DNA from: Heloderma charlesbogerti
Lineage: Eukaryota > Chordata > Lepidosauria > Squamata > Helodermatidae
NCBI GenBank assembly: GCA_026122225.1
Contig: JANEZZ010001956.1
Location: 2,668,501-2,732,500, forward strand
Reading direction: 5' to 3'
DNA length: 64,000 nt
Below are positions 53,288 to 63,580 of the stretch, in pieces; positions within the stretch are counted from its first letter, which is position 1; each line of letters begins with the position of its first letter. Both the position numbers and the translations under genes were made by a program. Under the pieces are notes generated by a model. That model did not search any database and was not told the origin of the DNA. It saw nothing but the letters and a program-made list of their open reading frames with translations.

Positions 53288-53995
53288 GTTTGTCTGCCGA
53301 ATATGAAAATGATGGAGTTCCTTTCATCTTTTCAAGGAGATACTGGGACACTGGTGATCACAAAGCAGACCATTATCTAATGTCTGGTGCAATATTTTTT
53401 AAAGGGAGCAGTGATTAATTTTGTTTATTTTTACCGTAAAGCCCCCCCCCCCATACACACACTTGTGAGTTTCATTATCTACCCCAAAAAGGCAGTAGGA
53501 GCAATTTTACAAAAAGCTAAATCTATAAAAATGCAAGAATAATACAAAACAGCCAAGCAGTAGTTACAATACCAAACTCAGACCTTGCTTTGGTGCTCCT
53601 GGAATGAGCCTCTTCTCTAAACCAATTACTTTGGTTTGCATTTTAATGAGAACTTACCTTATTTTGCACTTCAAACCAATGCGCAAACTGAAATTCAGTT
53701 AGAAGTGTGCACTTCTCCAAATGTTGCAATAGGGTTCTCCATTTTTAAAGAATACATACAAAAATGAGTTTACTAGTGAGAAGTGCACACAAAATGTGCA
53801 TATTAATGAATATGTTAAAAATGCATTATAATAGGAAAATTGCTTGCGAAAATGTGTATAGTATGGAAAATTGCTTACAAAAATATGTTTTATCAGGTGA
53901 AATGTGCAATAAAACATGCATGAATTTTAATGTGAACTTTAAAACAATTCTCTCAAAATTCAGGACAAACTGAACTTGATTGGGAAAGTGAAAAA
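53288..53995. other. Unassigned; MITE-interior-like words at 53640-53950
   Basis: The sequence from 53640 (AACTTACCTTATTTTGCAC) to 53970 has repeated AAATGTGCATATTAATG and AAAATTGCTTGCGAAAATGT words like the interior of the AT-rich TAGGGATG MITEs, but no TAGGGATG terminus. It may be a truncated copy. A C-run is at 53443-53451. Confidence 0.45.
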
Positions 53996-54002
53996 CTAAG
54001 AG

Positions 54003-54087
54003 CGCAATCCTATGCATGTTTAGACAGAAAGAAGTCCTACAACTCCCAGCATTGCCCACCCAATATAAACATGGATAGGATTGTGGC
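54003..54087. mobile_element. Hairpin MITE, GGCACAATCC family, copy 3 (internally deleted)
   Basis: CGCAATCCTATGCATGTTTA on the left and AACATGGATAGGATTGTGGC on the right are inverted. CTAAGAG flanks both ends (53996-54002, 54088-54094), a probable 7-8 base target duplication. The right inner arm is deleted. Confidence 0.75.
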
Positions 54088-54094
54088 CTAAGAG

Positions 54095-54244
54095 AAACCA
54101 GAATTGGCTGCTTTGTCCATCTCTACCCCTCATGTGCTGTGACACCCTTCTTATTTGTCAGCAAAGAACTGGAAATCAGAATTGGAAGCCTGTCCAAACA
54201 CTTGTGAGCCTAAGGTTTGTTCATGTACTGCTAAACCATTCATT
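54095..54244. other. No recognised feature
   Basis: Short unique stretch. Confidence 0.35.
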
Positions 54245-54315
54245 TAGTGGCACATGAACCTCCTGAGTCCCAGGCCAACGCTCTAACCACTACACCACAC
54301 TGGCTCTCCCCAGTT
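54245..54315 (-). mobile_element. tRNA-derived SINE head, minus strand
   Basis: CCAGGCCAACGCTCTAACCA followed by CTACACCACACTGGCTC is the inverse of the A-box region GTGGTGTAGTGG...AGAG. Only the tRNA-like head remains. Confidence 0.75.
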
Positions 54316-54554
54316 TTTATATGCATTTTATTGTAAAATGCTCATTTTTATATACATTTTCAAGCAAACTTTATGCTGAGAACTGCACTGCAAAATTTGG
54401 AGACATGTGAAATGGAAGGTTAACTTTGTTCCAATCTGCACATTTGTTTGGGAGGTGCCAATCATGTTGGCTCACTTCCAAATGTGGACTGAATGAAATT
54501 TTCAAGGATCCCTAGTACTCTTTGGGTTTTTCTGCTTCTGGCACCAAAGTGCTT
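54316..54554. other. No recognised feature; MITE-interior-like words
   Basis: CTGCACTGCAAAATTTGGAG and GTGAATGAAATTTTCAAGG-like words resemble AT-rich MITE interiors without termini. Confidence 0.35.
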
Positions 54555-54562
54555 TGACAAAC

Positions 54563-55002
54563 TAGGGATGTGCGAATCAGCAAAACTTGAGCTCGCCAAA
54601 GTTCTCCGAATTCCAATTCAAAGCTCGTTCTGACTCAAGTCCATATCAGGTTGTGAGCTTTGTTTTTGTCTTTTCGCATGAAAACCCATGCATATTTTTG
54701 TGCATATTTTTCCAAATGTACACAACAACTGTGCACATATTTGAAATATACACATTCTTCTCCCATTGATTAAGGACTATTTGTGCGCATTTTTCAAAAG
54801 TCCACATTTGTTTCATGAGCATTTTTCAAATGTACATATGCTGTCAAACACATTTTCTTGGATTGGTGAATCACATTCCAAGCTCAGAAATGTACAGACT
54901 TCGTCTGCAGATTGTGTGTGAGTCTGTATTTGGTCTGGAAGGTGTGAAAAAGGGTAAATCCTAATAAAAAATGAACTGAAATGAATTTCTCATACATCCC
55001 TA
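54563..55002. mobile_element. AT-rich TAGGGATG hAT MITE, complete
   Basis: It starts TAGGGATGTGCGAATCAGC, ends AATTTCTCATACATCCCTA, and is flanked by a perfect 8-base duplication TGACAAAC (54555-54562, 55003-55010). It is 440 bases and non-coding. The left 20 bases and right end match the outer element at 24582-25901, so this is the uninterrupted reference copy. The termini TAGGGATG/CATCCCTA are shared with the GC-rich elements. Confidence 0.93.
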
Positions 55003-55010
55003 TGACAAAC

Positions 55011-57439
55011 AAACAAAAACACCTTTCTTAATAGAGAGATTCCTGAATACAGTTCATTAATGCTGGATAAATGTAGCAATTAAATGTACAAATTTTCATA
55101 TTATTGTTTCACAGTTATGGGTTATTTTGAGCCTATGGAAGTGAAATTGCAAAGAGTAATGGATGAAGCAGGGAGTCTGGAAAATAACAAACCATGTTTC
55201 TTATAATTAGACCAGCAATGCGTACACCAGAAGCCATAGATACATTACACCAAACATGGAATAGAGATATAATGGCAAAGAAAGCAACATGAAAGAGACC
55301 CTGTTAATCTTGGCAAAAGATCTGAAGTAAATCTAGGAAGTGTGTGGCCTGCTGTGGAAATTTATTCGTAACACAATGTGTCCCAGAAACCCATTGAACT
55401 CCACATCAAAACGATGAGAATTGCATTCATGGATACTTACAGTACACTGTCAGCACAATGTGAATAATGCAGAAATTTATAGGCCAAAAATCTGTGCAGA
55501 TGTGAAAGAGGAGGTTTCTTTCTCACCCACTGCCAGCCTCTAGTCACGCACCATCCTGGCTCCAGGTACCTGGAAATTCTGTTGTTAGGGGACCACCCTT
55601 CACAGCATATGTGGTGTGTGTGCGTGCGCACGCGCGCTTGTCTGGAATGGATTGTGGTATTAGATTGTTAGTTCCAAAACCATCAAGGGCAGAAGCAGGC
55701 TGCCTAACTTCTAATTAGGGCTGAGGTGAAAGCACTCCCCTTTTGTTAGGAATGTTCTGCAGTGTACAAACCAAACCAAAACACTTTAATCTTTCAATTA
55801 TTTGTGACCATGTTCGGTATTCATTTACACTGGCTTTTCTTGCGTGCACTCTGTCAATTGTATTTATTTACCCTCAGCAGCTACATCATGTAGCCAGATC
55901 TGACTATCCACATAATGTGGTGATGTCATCCCTTCCACTGTTGATGCTTGATTGACCATTGTCTCCCATGTGACTAATTCAGGAAGCATTGTGTTTTCAT
56001 CCAACTGACTTGTTGGCCATCAGCTGTGTCATACTGTTGCCAAATTTGATTGGCTACATAACATCATGACATCATTGTATTCATTGCATGATACCTGATT
56101 GGCTGGCATCACCCATGAGACCAGTCCAGGAGAGGAGAGGTAACGCAGGGTGTGTGGGGGAAATGGAGCCAAAGGGACAGCAGCGAGAAAGAAAAACAAC
56201 ACTGAACTGATTGAAGGTGGTTAAATAGCACATGGCTGGTGCAAAATAAATAGCATGTTTTCGGAAATATTTCTACCCTGTATCACCTGAAATTGTGTGT
56301 TTTTTTCAGCCTAACAGTAGAAGCAGGAGAATATTTGTTGAAAGACTGGGACAAAAATCACCAAAATTAGAATTCTGGTGATTTCTTAGGGTGGGGGATG
56401 AGCGTGAGCCCCTGAAGACTGGGAGCATTTTTCAAATTCCACCCCTCCCACAATGCCCTGGAATAGCCTTTCTTCCAGGGTGTTTTGAAGAGGGAAATGG
56501 TGGCCAGACCACCAGGAAGGGAGTTCTCTTCTGCCACAGACAACAGCAAAATAAAATGTAAAGGAAGACTAACAAAAGCCATTGCTATTGTTAAAGATAA
56601 AGTCCACTCATGAACCTAGTGAGTAATTCTCTCCCTCTGTCTCTGAAAAAGTAGCCCCTACTTTCACCACCCATTTGTAAAATTGGAGGGGAGGGCATTT
56701 GGATCCACCCCTATTCTGCTGAAACCCTACTTCTAATCTTTTCTTTAAAATCACCATAGGTAGATGGAGACAGGAAAAATCGGGCAGTTAAGCACATTCA
56801 AATTACTATTCATGCTTTTTGGGAAGCTGCTGAGATATAAAAGCAAAGTACTTCATGCTTTGGCTACTGCTGGCGGGTTTCTAATTCAGATGAGATGTAC
56901 CCTGATCTAAACACCTGGGAAAGCAATAACTTATCAAGCAGTAAAACACAGCTGCAAAATAGGCCCCTTTTATAACAAACTTGTTAAAAGAAAAAGTGAT
57001 TGCTTTTTGATCAAAAGAGCTTTAACTGAACGGAGCAATATTTGGATGACAAGGAAATAAAGCCCAACTTACTCAGATGTGTTTTGGAGAATGCAGGGCA
57101 TATGTTAATGCTGAAAGAAGATGAAGAGCCTGATCTCTTGGCCACTCATACCTGTTAAGGTGATGGAAACAGTTCCCATTTCCATGATTTAAGGCTGGGG
57201 TGAAATCAAAGCCTTAAAATACAGCTGTCTTCACAAAGAGCAAAGCCAGCAGTTGAGTGAAGTATTAGACCACTGCTCCCTGCATCACAAGAAAGGCATG
57301 GCACATGATTGTTTCTTGCCATTGGACAGCCTAGGTGAAAAGCGAGTGTGTGCCTTCCTCTCCCCTGCACGAAATCTGGGCATACTCTTCTACCTGGTCT
57401 CCCTGTTTTCAGCCCTACTTGACAGAGGTGTGCAAAACG
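55011..57439. other. Mostly unassigned; Z-DNA-prone run at 55615-55638
   Basis: GTGTGTGTGCGTGCGCACGC followed by GCGC at 55615-55638 is alternating purine-pyrimidine. I see no exon. The frames at 55743-55955 and 57206-57514 lack domains. Otherwise unique intronic sequence. Confidence 0.4.
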
Positions 57440-57895
57440 ATGCATGTCATGGAGAACGTAGATAGGGAGATGTTTTTCTCCATCTCCCATAATACTAGAA
57501 CCCAGTGGGGTCATTCCATGAAACTGAATGGTGGGAGATTCAGGACACAGAAAACAAAGTCCTTCCTCGCACAGTGCACAGTTGACCTATGGAATTCACC
57601 ACCACAAGATGTAGTGACGGCCTCCAGCTTGGATGGCTTCAAAAGGGAATTAGACAGATTCATGGAGGTTAAGACTATCAATGGCTACTAGTCATGATGG
57701 CTATATATTGCTTCCAGTATCTGAGGCACTATGAAACCAGTTTCTCGGGGAACATGAGTGGGAAGGTGCTGTTGCACTCATGTCCTACTTGTGGACTTCC
57801 TACAGGCAGGTGATTGGCCAGTGTGGGAACAGAATGCTGGACTAGATAGGCCTTTGGTCTGATCCAGCACAGTTCTTATGTTCTTCTGGCACTTT
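57440..57895 (+). mobile_element. CR1-like LINE 3' end with ORF2 C-terminal remnant
   Basis: The translated remnant reads GGRFRTQKTKSFLAQCTVDL, then WNSPPQDVVTASSLDGFKRE and LDRFMEVKTINGY, the CR1-clade ORF2 C-terminus. The tail GCTGGACTAGATAGGCCTTT and CTGATCCAGCACAGTTCTTA follows. This is the best preserved copy of this tail in the window. Confidence 0.8.
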
Positions 57896-58384
57896 AGTTA
57901 CTTTGGTCCCTGATTTAGGGTGTGGAGAATTTGAGCCCTCTGTCCCTCTTCCTTCCCAAAGCTGCCATCTTCTCTTCATTTCCTCCTCTTCCATTTCTGA
58001 GATGGAAGAGTCCCCAGGAGACAACCTTTTCTCCTCCACATTCATGTGGTAAAACAGTCATTTTAAAGGCTCTGCTAGGGTGCAGACTAGTCTCTGTGGA
58101 TGGAGCTGGAGCCTGCTAGGTGATGGTCCAGCAGTGGCAAGGTAAGTGGGTGCCATTAATATTTGGTTTATTCAAGACCTAACAGTTCTCTCAGGGTGCC
58201 TAGAAGCAGCTATTGAAATCTGAAACTCCAAATCATGTATGCATGCAAACAAAGAATTCAAAAGTATGTGAGTAATAGAGGGTGCAATATTAAGCTTCTA
58301 CTTTGTGTGGTGGTAGCAAGCATCATTTGAACCTTGATAAGATTCTGGCCCTCAGTGTTGTGGATCTGTGCAAATAATTTAAAT
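57896..58384. other. No recognised feature
   Basis: Unique sequence with no supported gene. Confidence 0.35.
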
Positions 58385-58490
58385 CAGTGGTTTTCAAACT
58401 TTCTATGTCAGGGAACTCTTCTTTTTTTGCATGAACTTGTCTGTTGAGGAACCCGTGTGCATTGCAGAAGATTCTGGGGAGTGTTCTAAG
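58385..58490 (+). mobile_element. hAT-type element fragment, CAGTGGTTTTCAAAC end
   Basis: CAGTGGTTTTCAAACTTTCT is a typical hAT (Charlie-like) terminus, followed by GGGAACTCTTC and GTTGAGGAACCC. I could not find the opposite end or a target duplication (ATTTAAAT precedes the left end). Similar words at 18717-18775 may be another piece. Confidence 0.55.
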
Positions 58491-58493
58491 TCA

Positions 58494-58620
58494 GGGGTGG
58501 ACAGAAACTAGATCTCCAGATGTTTTGGACTTCAACTCCCAGCATTCCCAGCCCTTATAATTTTGGCAGGGGCCTCTGGGAATTGAAGTCCCAAGCACCT
58601 AGAAATCTACCTTCTGCTCA
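58494..58620. mobile_element. Hairpin MITE, CTCCAGATGTT family, diverged
   Basis: TCTCCAGATGTTTTGGACTT, CAACTCCCAGCATTCCCAG faces GGGAATTGAAGTCCC and CACCTAGAAATCTACC. The inner arms are intact and the outer ends diverged. Confidence 0.65.
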
Positions 58621-59493
58621 CTCTTGTTCCAGATTGCATACTTGGTTTGCATGATGTGCTGGTCTCCAGTTCTTGCTAGCTCTCATTACTCTGCATCAAC
58701 TGAGAATGTCCTCAGAATGCAGCTGACACATCTTAGGGGAAGATATTGGTTATGATGGGCCAGGTGCCTTTAAGGTGATACTTGTTCCCCATTACTGATC
58801 TTATCATTGAGGAACCTTCGTAAGCTTGGTGCGTTGGGTTACCAAAGAATAAAATAATAAACATGATTTGCAATGGAGGAGGGACCATCAAGCTAACGTT
58901 ACACTTGTCTGCCATGTGTGGTTAACCCCTAACTCTCAGTTCTGTCTTGTCATCTTTACCGCTCAACATTTACTTCCTTTATTCTACAATTTTAAATAGC
59001 TTTTCTGAGACAGTAATTTTGTTTGAGGATAGGAGAAGGGAGGACAACTTCTATATACTGTAATCTGGACATTCATTCCAGAACTGGTATGTAACCTTGT
59101 TTAAAATAATGCTGCTACTTACACATCTTTGAAAAAGCATTTGCTATCTTAAAAAGACTTACTGTTAGTTTGAAAGGGGAGACAAGTAAAATATTAATGG
59201 GAACAACTTGTCCACTGTTCTGCTGTAGCAGTGTTGCATATGGATTCATGTTCACCACTCATAGTTCATTATGTTCTGCCTTGGTCTGGCAAGCATGTGC
59301 TTATATTTTTAAGCAATGCTGTATAAAACCCTTTATATGCAGTCTTGTAGGTATTCAGGAAATACATGCAGATGGAAAGGTTTGCAGTTCTACACACTTA
59401 TGTACTATCAGATAACTGGAAGAAAAGGAACAGTGGTTTGCCAAGGCAGTATCTCTACAGGGCCTGTTTAATAGTAGTAGAACTATTAAACAC
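58621..59493. other. No recognised feature
   Basis: Unique sequence. TTGAGGAACCTTCGTAAGC at 58807 may be a related hAT word. No gene is supported. Confidence 0.35.
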
Positions 59494-59580
59494 CAGTCTA
59501 GTGTAGTGGTTGGTGTTGGACTTAGACCAAGAAGAATGGAGTTCAAATCCCCACTCAGCTACTGTGCATATTCTTTACAT
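59494..59580 (+). mobile_element. tRNA-derived SINE head, + strand
   Basis: TCTAGTGTAGTGGTTGGTGT carries the A box and AGTTCAAATCCCCACTCAGC the B box. The body is cut by the hAT-like element that starts at 59581. Confidence 0.8.
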
Positions 59581-59913
59581 CAGAGGTGCAGAACATCAGG
59601 CCCAGGGGACAAATCCAGTCATCCTGTGGTCCCAATCAAGCCCCCTGGGGGTCCCCAAAGGCCTTGTTCCACCCCTTTTCCCCAAATTCTGTCAGGTGGT
59701 TGGGGGTTTTGTGTAGTTCCCTCCCCATTCTAAAAGTTTGAAATGCCTCTCCTAAGGCTGAGTTACTAGCAGTAAGAGCTTTAAGCTACAATATGCTGGT
59801 ATGTTTGGCCCCACCTACTTTACCCTTGGCTCTGCCCACTACTGGAATGTGGCCCTGAGAGCTTCTCCAAAATGGAATTTGGCCCTTGGGCTGAAAGAGG
59901 CTCTGCACCTCTG
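59581..59913. mobile_element. hAT-like MITE, CAGAGGTGCAGA ends
   Basis: It starts CAGAGGTGCAGAACATCAGG and ends GAGGCTCTGCACCTCTG, giving inverted termini of about 14 bases. The flanks CTTTACAT and TTTTACTC share TTTAC, a decayed target duplication. It is 333 bases, non-coding, and interrupts the SINE to its left. Confidence 0.75.
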
Positions 59914-60504
59914 TTTTACTCGTTCGCTTGAATGTGCAAGATCGCTGGAATGTATGTGCATTCGTCATTGAACTTGCATTAACCATGACAGGCAATCCTA
60001 CGTACGTAAAATATAATGATTATTATATATCAGCTGCTGTAGTTCAGATTTAACTTTCTGCAGAATTGATTTTGCTGTGGTCCTTGAGTACTTTGTCTTG
60101 TAGAGAAATCCCTGGCCAGAAACCAAAGATCTTCCCTCTTATCCTGAACAATTTTGGGGGTTATTGAAATGTTTGGATCAGCTGTTGGACACCTTAAGAT
60201 GTTAACTGTATTTTTCCCATAAGAAATAGCTAATTCCCTCTCTTTTATTGCTTTTCTTCATCTTTTTATTTTTGCTTCTGCCCTTTTAGCTGCTACAAGA
60301 AAATAGCTATTTTTCCAGATATTAGTAGTATTGGAAAATGTAAATGCTGTTGTTTTCTAGAGACTCAAAGTACTGCTTCCAAGTAATAAAATCATTCCAG
60401 ATGACAGACCACCAAGAAGGACACCAGTGAGGGAGTTTGTTGAGTAAGACCTGTAAAGAGCTTCTCTGTCTTTTCTGCGAGATCTACCAAATCTAGAACA
60501 GCAT
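59914..60504. other. No recognised feature
   Basis: Unique AT-rich sequence with no supported gene. Confidence 0.35.
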
Positions 60505-60640
60505 TCTCCAATTTGGCGCCTCCAGATGTGTCGGACAACAACTCCTATCATCCCCAGCCATCATGACCGCTGGCTGTGCTGACTGGGGATAATGGCCATT
60601 GTAGTGCAATGCATCTGGAGGCCACCAGGTTGGGGAAGGC
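60505..60640. mobile_element. Hairpin MITE, CCAACCTGGTG family
   Basis: CCAATTTGGCGCCTCCAGAT on the left is inverted on the right as ATGCATCTGGAGGCCACCAG. The inner arms are CAACAACTCCTATCATCCCC and GGGGATAATGGCCATTGTAG. It is related to 3855-3976. Confidence 0.78.
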
Positions 60641-60847
60641 AGATCTAGAACGAAGATATAATCTTGCTTTTGAATGAAAACAGCAACTCAGCTAAGTGAT
60701 GAGCCATAAGATGTTGCATGAGCTCACCTTTTAAGTTCTGAACAATGAGATGTTGATTTTATTTGCATAAAACACATATGCCTCAATCCAAGGTACTGGA
60801 AAATATTTTAATGGGAATACATATTTGGTAGTGGAACTCCTCTGTCT
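60641..60847. other. No recognised feature
   Basis: Short unique stretch. Confidence 0.35.
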
Positions 60848-61110
60848 TATGTGTGTAGTGTGGTGTAGTGGTGAGAGTGTTGGACTGGGAGCTGGGAGAT
60901 CCGGGTTCTAGTCCCCACTCAGCCGTGGAAGCTCATTGGGTGACTTTGGGCCAGTCACAGACTCTCAGCCCAATGCACCTCACAGGGTTGTTGTTGTGAG
61001 GATAAAATGGAGAGAAGGAGGATAATGTAAGCCACCTTGGGTTCCTTGCAAGAGGAAAAAGGCGGGATATAAATGAAATAAACAAATAAATAAAAATAAA
61101 TATATAAAAG
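60848..61110 (+). mobile_element. tRNA-derived SINE, full length
   Basis: The head has an A box (TGGTGTAGTGGTGAGAGTG) and a B box (GGTTCTAGTCC). The body contains TGGGTGACTTTGGGCCAGTC and CTCACAGGGTTGTTGTTGTG. The tail is GGCGGGATATAAATGAAATA with AAATAAATAA repeats. It is the best reference for the fragments at 1254, 35880, 54245 and 59494. Confidence 0.9.
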
Positions 61111-61176
61111 GGACTTGCCTGGTGGAGAAATGCCCTGTACTTAGAACCTGGAGTCCTCACCCTTCCCTGCTGCACC

Positions 61177-61955
61177 TAGTGCTGTGATGAAAATTTCTCC
61201 CACATTTTTCCGACCATTCTCATTCAATTTGATAGAAGAGAAATTACTTTCGAAAGGAAGTTCAATACTGAAGAAATTTCAGAGAAATTCTCAAGGGTTG
61301 GGTTTGGGTTTCTTGGGCTTGCCTTCCTTAGCCGAGGAGAGAGCACAAGTGTCCGGTTTTTCATTGTACAATCATCTCTCTGGCTGCCTGTGGCCTCCTC
61401 AGCTTCCTACAGTTCAGTTAAAGCCCCGTTTAAGGCACCATGAGGTAATTCCTCCCATGGGACTTTTTCAGATCAGGACATGCAGGCAGCCTGGGAAGCT
61501 TAGCTGTGATGAGGGTAAGCTCAAAAACACCACCAAAAGAAATTCAACAGAAATCGTAGACTGTCCTGAGAATGAGGCAAAACAATGGAAGCCGCTTTCA
61601 TGAGAGAAGAGAACTTTCTAGAAATTAGAGGACAGGTTTTGGCAAAGCACTGACTCCACCTCATCCCTGGAGCTTGACACAACACTGCCCCCCCCCCCGC
61701 ACACCTGCATTGTGGTGGATGCAAAATGGGGTCCTGCCTGCCAACACAGTTGGTGCTGTTGCAGCATGAAAACCCCCAAACCCTTACCAAAAAGAAAGAT
61801 GCTCTGCTACAAGCCCTGCCAATGGGGAGCCCTCACTAGGAGAAACTGCGGAGAATTTCTCTTCCCCCTGGAGAAATTCAGTGAAATTACTTCCCAAATT
61901 TCTCTGCCCACAAATAAGGTGGAGAATTTTGAGAGGCCATCTGTGCACAGCTCTA
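61177..61955. mobile_element. hAT-like non-autonomous element with perfect 8-base target duplication
   Basis: It starts TAGTGCTGTGATGAAAATTT and ends ATCTGTGCACAGCTCTA, with imperfect TAG(T/A)GCTGTG termini. GCTGCACC flanks it at 61169-61176 and 61956-61963. The sub-terminal regions are also loosely inverted (AATTTCTCC left, GGAGAATTT right). The interior has a C-run at 61689-61698. The frame at 61184-61603 has no transposase motif. It is 779 bases. Confidence 0.85.
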
Positions 61956-61963
61956 GCTGCACC

Positions 61964-62564
61964 CCATGCCACCCTCTCCCCACTCAACAGATGATGAGCG
62001 TCTTGGCAAATGACAGCACTGTTTTGGTCGGCACAGAGGACAGGTGCTTAATGGCCAAGATGTATAGTCCCTCCCCACTTTTTTTAATATATTGCATCAA
62101 AATTGTATTGTATCATGCAAGACTGATTCCTTGTTTGATTTATATTCAGTTCTTTGGGTGCTGCTTTATCTGCCGCTAAGCAATTTTATAGTCCTTGCAT
62201 ACCTGGGGTGCTTCTGTTAAGGTGGAAAACACCGAACAGCTGCACAATGCTTCATGACTGTTAGTGCTAGGTGCTCTGTCTGGAAGCATTCTTGCTCTTT
62301 TTCATCCAACCAATGCTGTACTTTCTCTGTTTTTGATTCTCCTCCTTTCTCTCTTTCTCCTCAAGTTTTTTCACTAATTGACTCTCTTCTCTTTCTTTGC
62401 TACTTTGTCTTCTACATCTTCCTTTCCTCCTTCCTCCTCCTCCTCTATTTACACCTCCTGCAATCTTTTCTTACTCCCACCCCCCCTCCCCTGGCCATTT
62501 CTCTTTAAGATTGTTCTCTTATTCTTTTTCCCAAGCTGACTTTCTCTTTCCTGGATCTTCTTTT
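61964..62564. other. Unassigned; pyrimidine-rich strand at 62330-62540
   Basis: From 62330 to 62540 the + strand is dominated by CTTTCTC, TTCCTCC and CCCACCCCCC words, a long polypyrimidine stretch. I see no gene. Confidence 0.5.
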
Positions 62565-62756
62565 AATTATTTATTTCATTTTTATACTGCCCAATAGCCG
62601 AAGCTGCCTGGGTGGTTCACAACAATTCACAAGACAAAAGCTACAGCATAAAAAATAAATATACAATATGCAAAAACAATTTAAACAGCTAAAAAATCAG
62701 TTTCAATAAAATACTAGACCTGTTAAACAGCTGGCATAAATGCTGAATCATACACC
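62565..62756 (-). mobile_element. L2-like LINE 3' tail, minus strand
   Basis: ATTTATTTCATTTTTATACT, then GCCCAATAGCCGAAGCTGCC and TGGGTGGTTCACAACAATTC is the inverted L2-like tail. It continues to the target duplication of the next element and resumes weakly after it. Confidence 0.65.
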
Positions 62757-62764
62757 ATTAAATG

Positions 62765-63572
62765 ATGGTGGGGGGGAAGCGTTCTGTTCCTCCCCCCGGA
62801 ATCCTCGATGGGGGGAGGCGATCCGTTCCTCCCCCCCGGAATCCTCCACCGCCGGCTGTGCTCCGCGGCAGCTCTGTGGAGCAGCCAGCCAGGCCCAGCC
62901 AGCCCAGAGCCGTCCGCAGCCGGATTTCCGGCCACGGAGGGCTCTGGGAAAAAACAAAAAAAACAACCGTGTACACAAATGGCGGCAGCTACGGCTGCCG
63001 CCATTTGTGTTCCTTCTTTTTGGCCATCTTAATATACGTAAATATTTACGTAGGCTATGACAGCGAAAATAAAGGAGAACACAAATAGCGTAGCGGGCGC
63101 TATTTGCGTCCCTTTTTGATTCACCGTTTTAGCCTACGTAAATATTTACATAGATTAAGATGGCCAAAAATAAGGAATGCAAATGGCGGCGGCCGTAGCT
63201 GCCGCCATTTGCGTACGCAGTTTTTTTTTTTTTTAACCCAGCCATGATAGGCTACATAAATCTTTATGTAGCCTATCACGTCGTGTGTGTGTGTTTTTTT
63301 TTAACCCAGCCATGATAGGCTACATAAATCTTTACATAGCCTATCACGTTGTTTTTTGTTTTTTTACAAGATAAATGGCGGCAGCGGCAGCCAGTCGGAA
63401 GACCAGCCGCCGCCGCCGCCACCCGGAAGATCCGCCCCAGGTAAGTCTCGTCCCGGGGGGGATCCACGGGGGGGCAGGGGGTGGCAGGCCGTTCCGCCAC
63501 AGATCTCGGGGGGCCGAATGCACTGGCATTCGGCCTCACCGAGATCCGTGGCGAAATTCTCTGACATCCCTA
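62765..63572 (-). mobile_element. GC-rich foldback hAT-like element, copy 4, left end truncated
   Basis: The right end GAAATTCTCTGACATCCCTA is complete. The left begins inside the element at ATGGTGGGGGGGAAGCGTTC, about 41 bases in from the terminus by comparison with copy 3. ATTAAATG nevertheless flanks it exactly at 62757-62764 and 63573-63580. The central inverted repeat is at 62969-63220, with AAATGGCGGC palindromes in each arm and the axis near 63095. Two GATAGGCTACATAAATCTTT hairpins follow at 63247-63350. Plus-facing AGGTAAGT is at 63439-63446. It is the same subtype as copy 3. Confidence 0.85.
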
Positions 63573-63580
63573 ATTAAATG

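Noticed and set aside
60848..60925. Possible tRNA gene with A and B boxes
   Set aside because: It is the head of a full-length SINE with a body and an A-rich tail. Other copies are in the window.
62740..63088. Cluster of overlapping frames at the GC-rich copy 4
   Set aside because: Same reason: palindromic CpG-rich DNA opens many frames at once. No coding signal.
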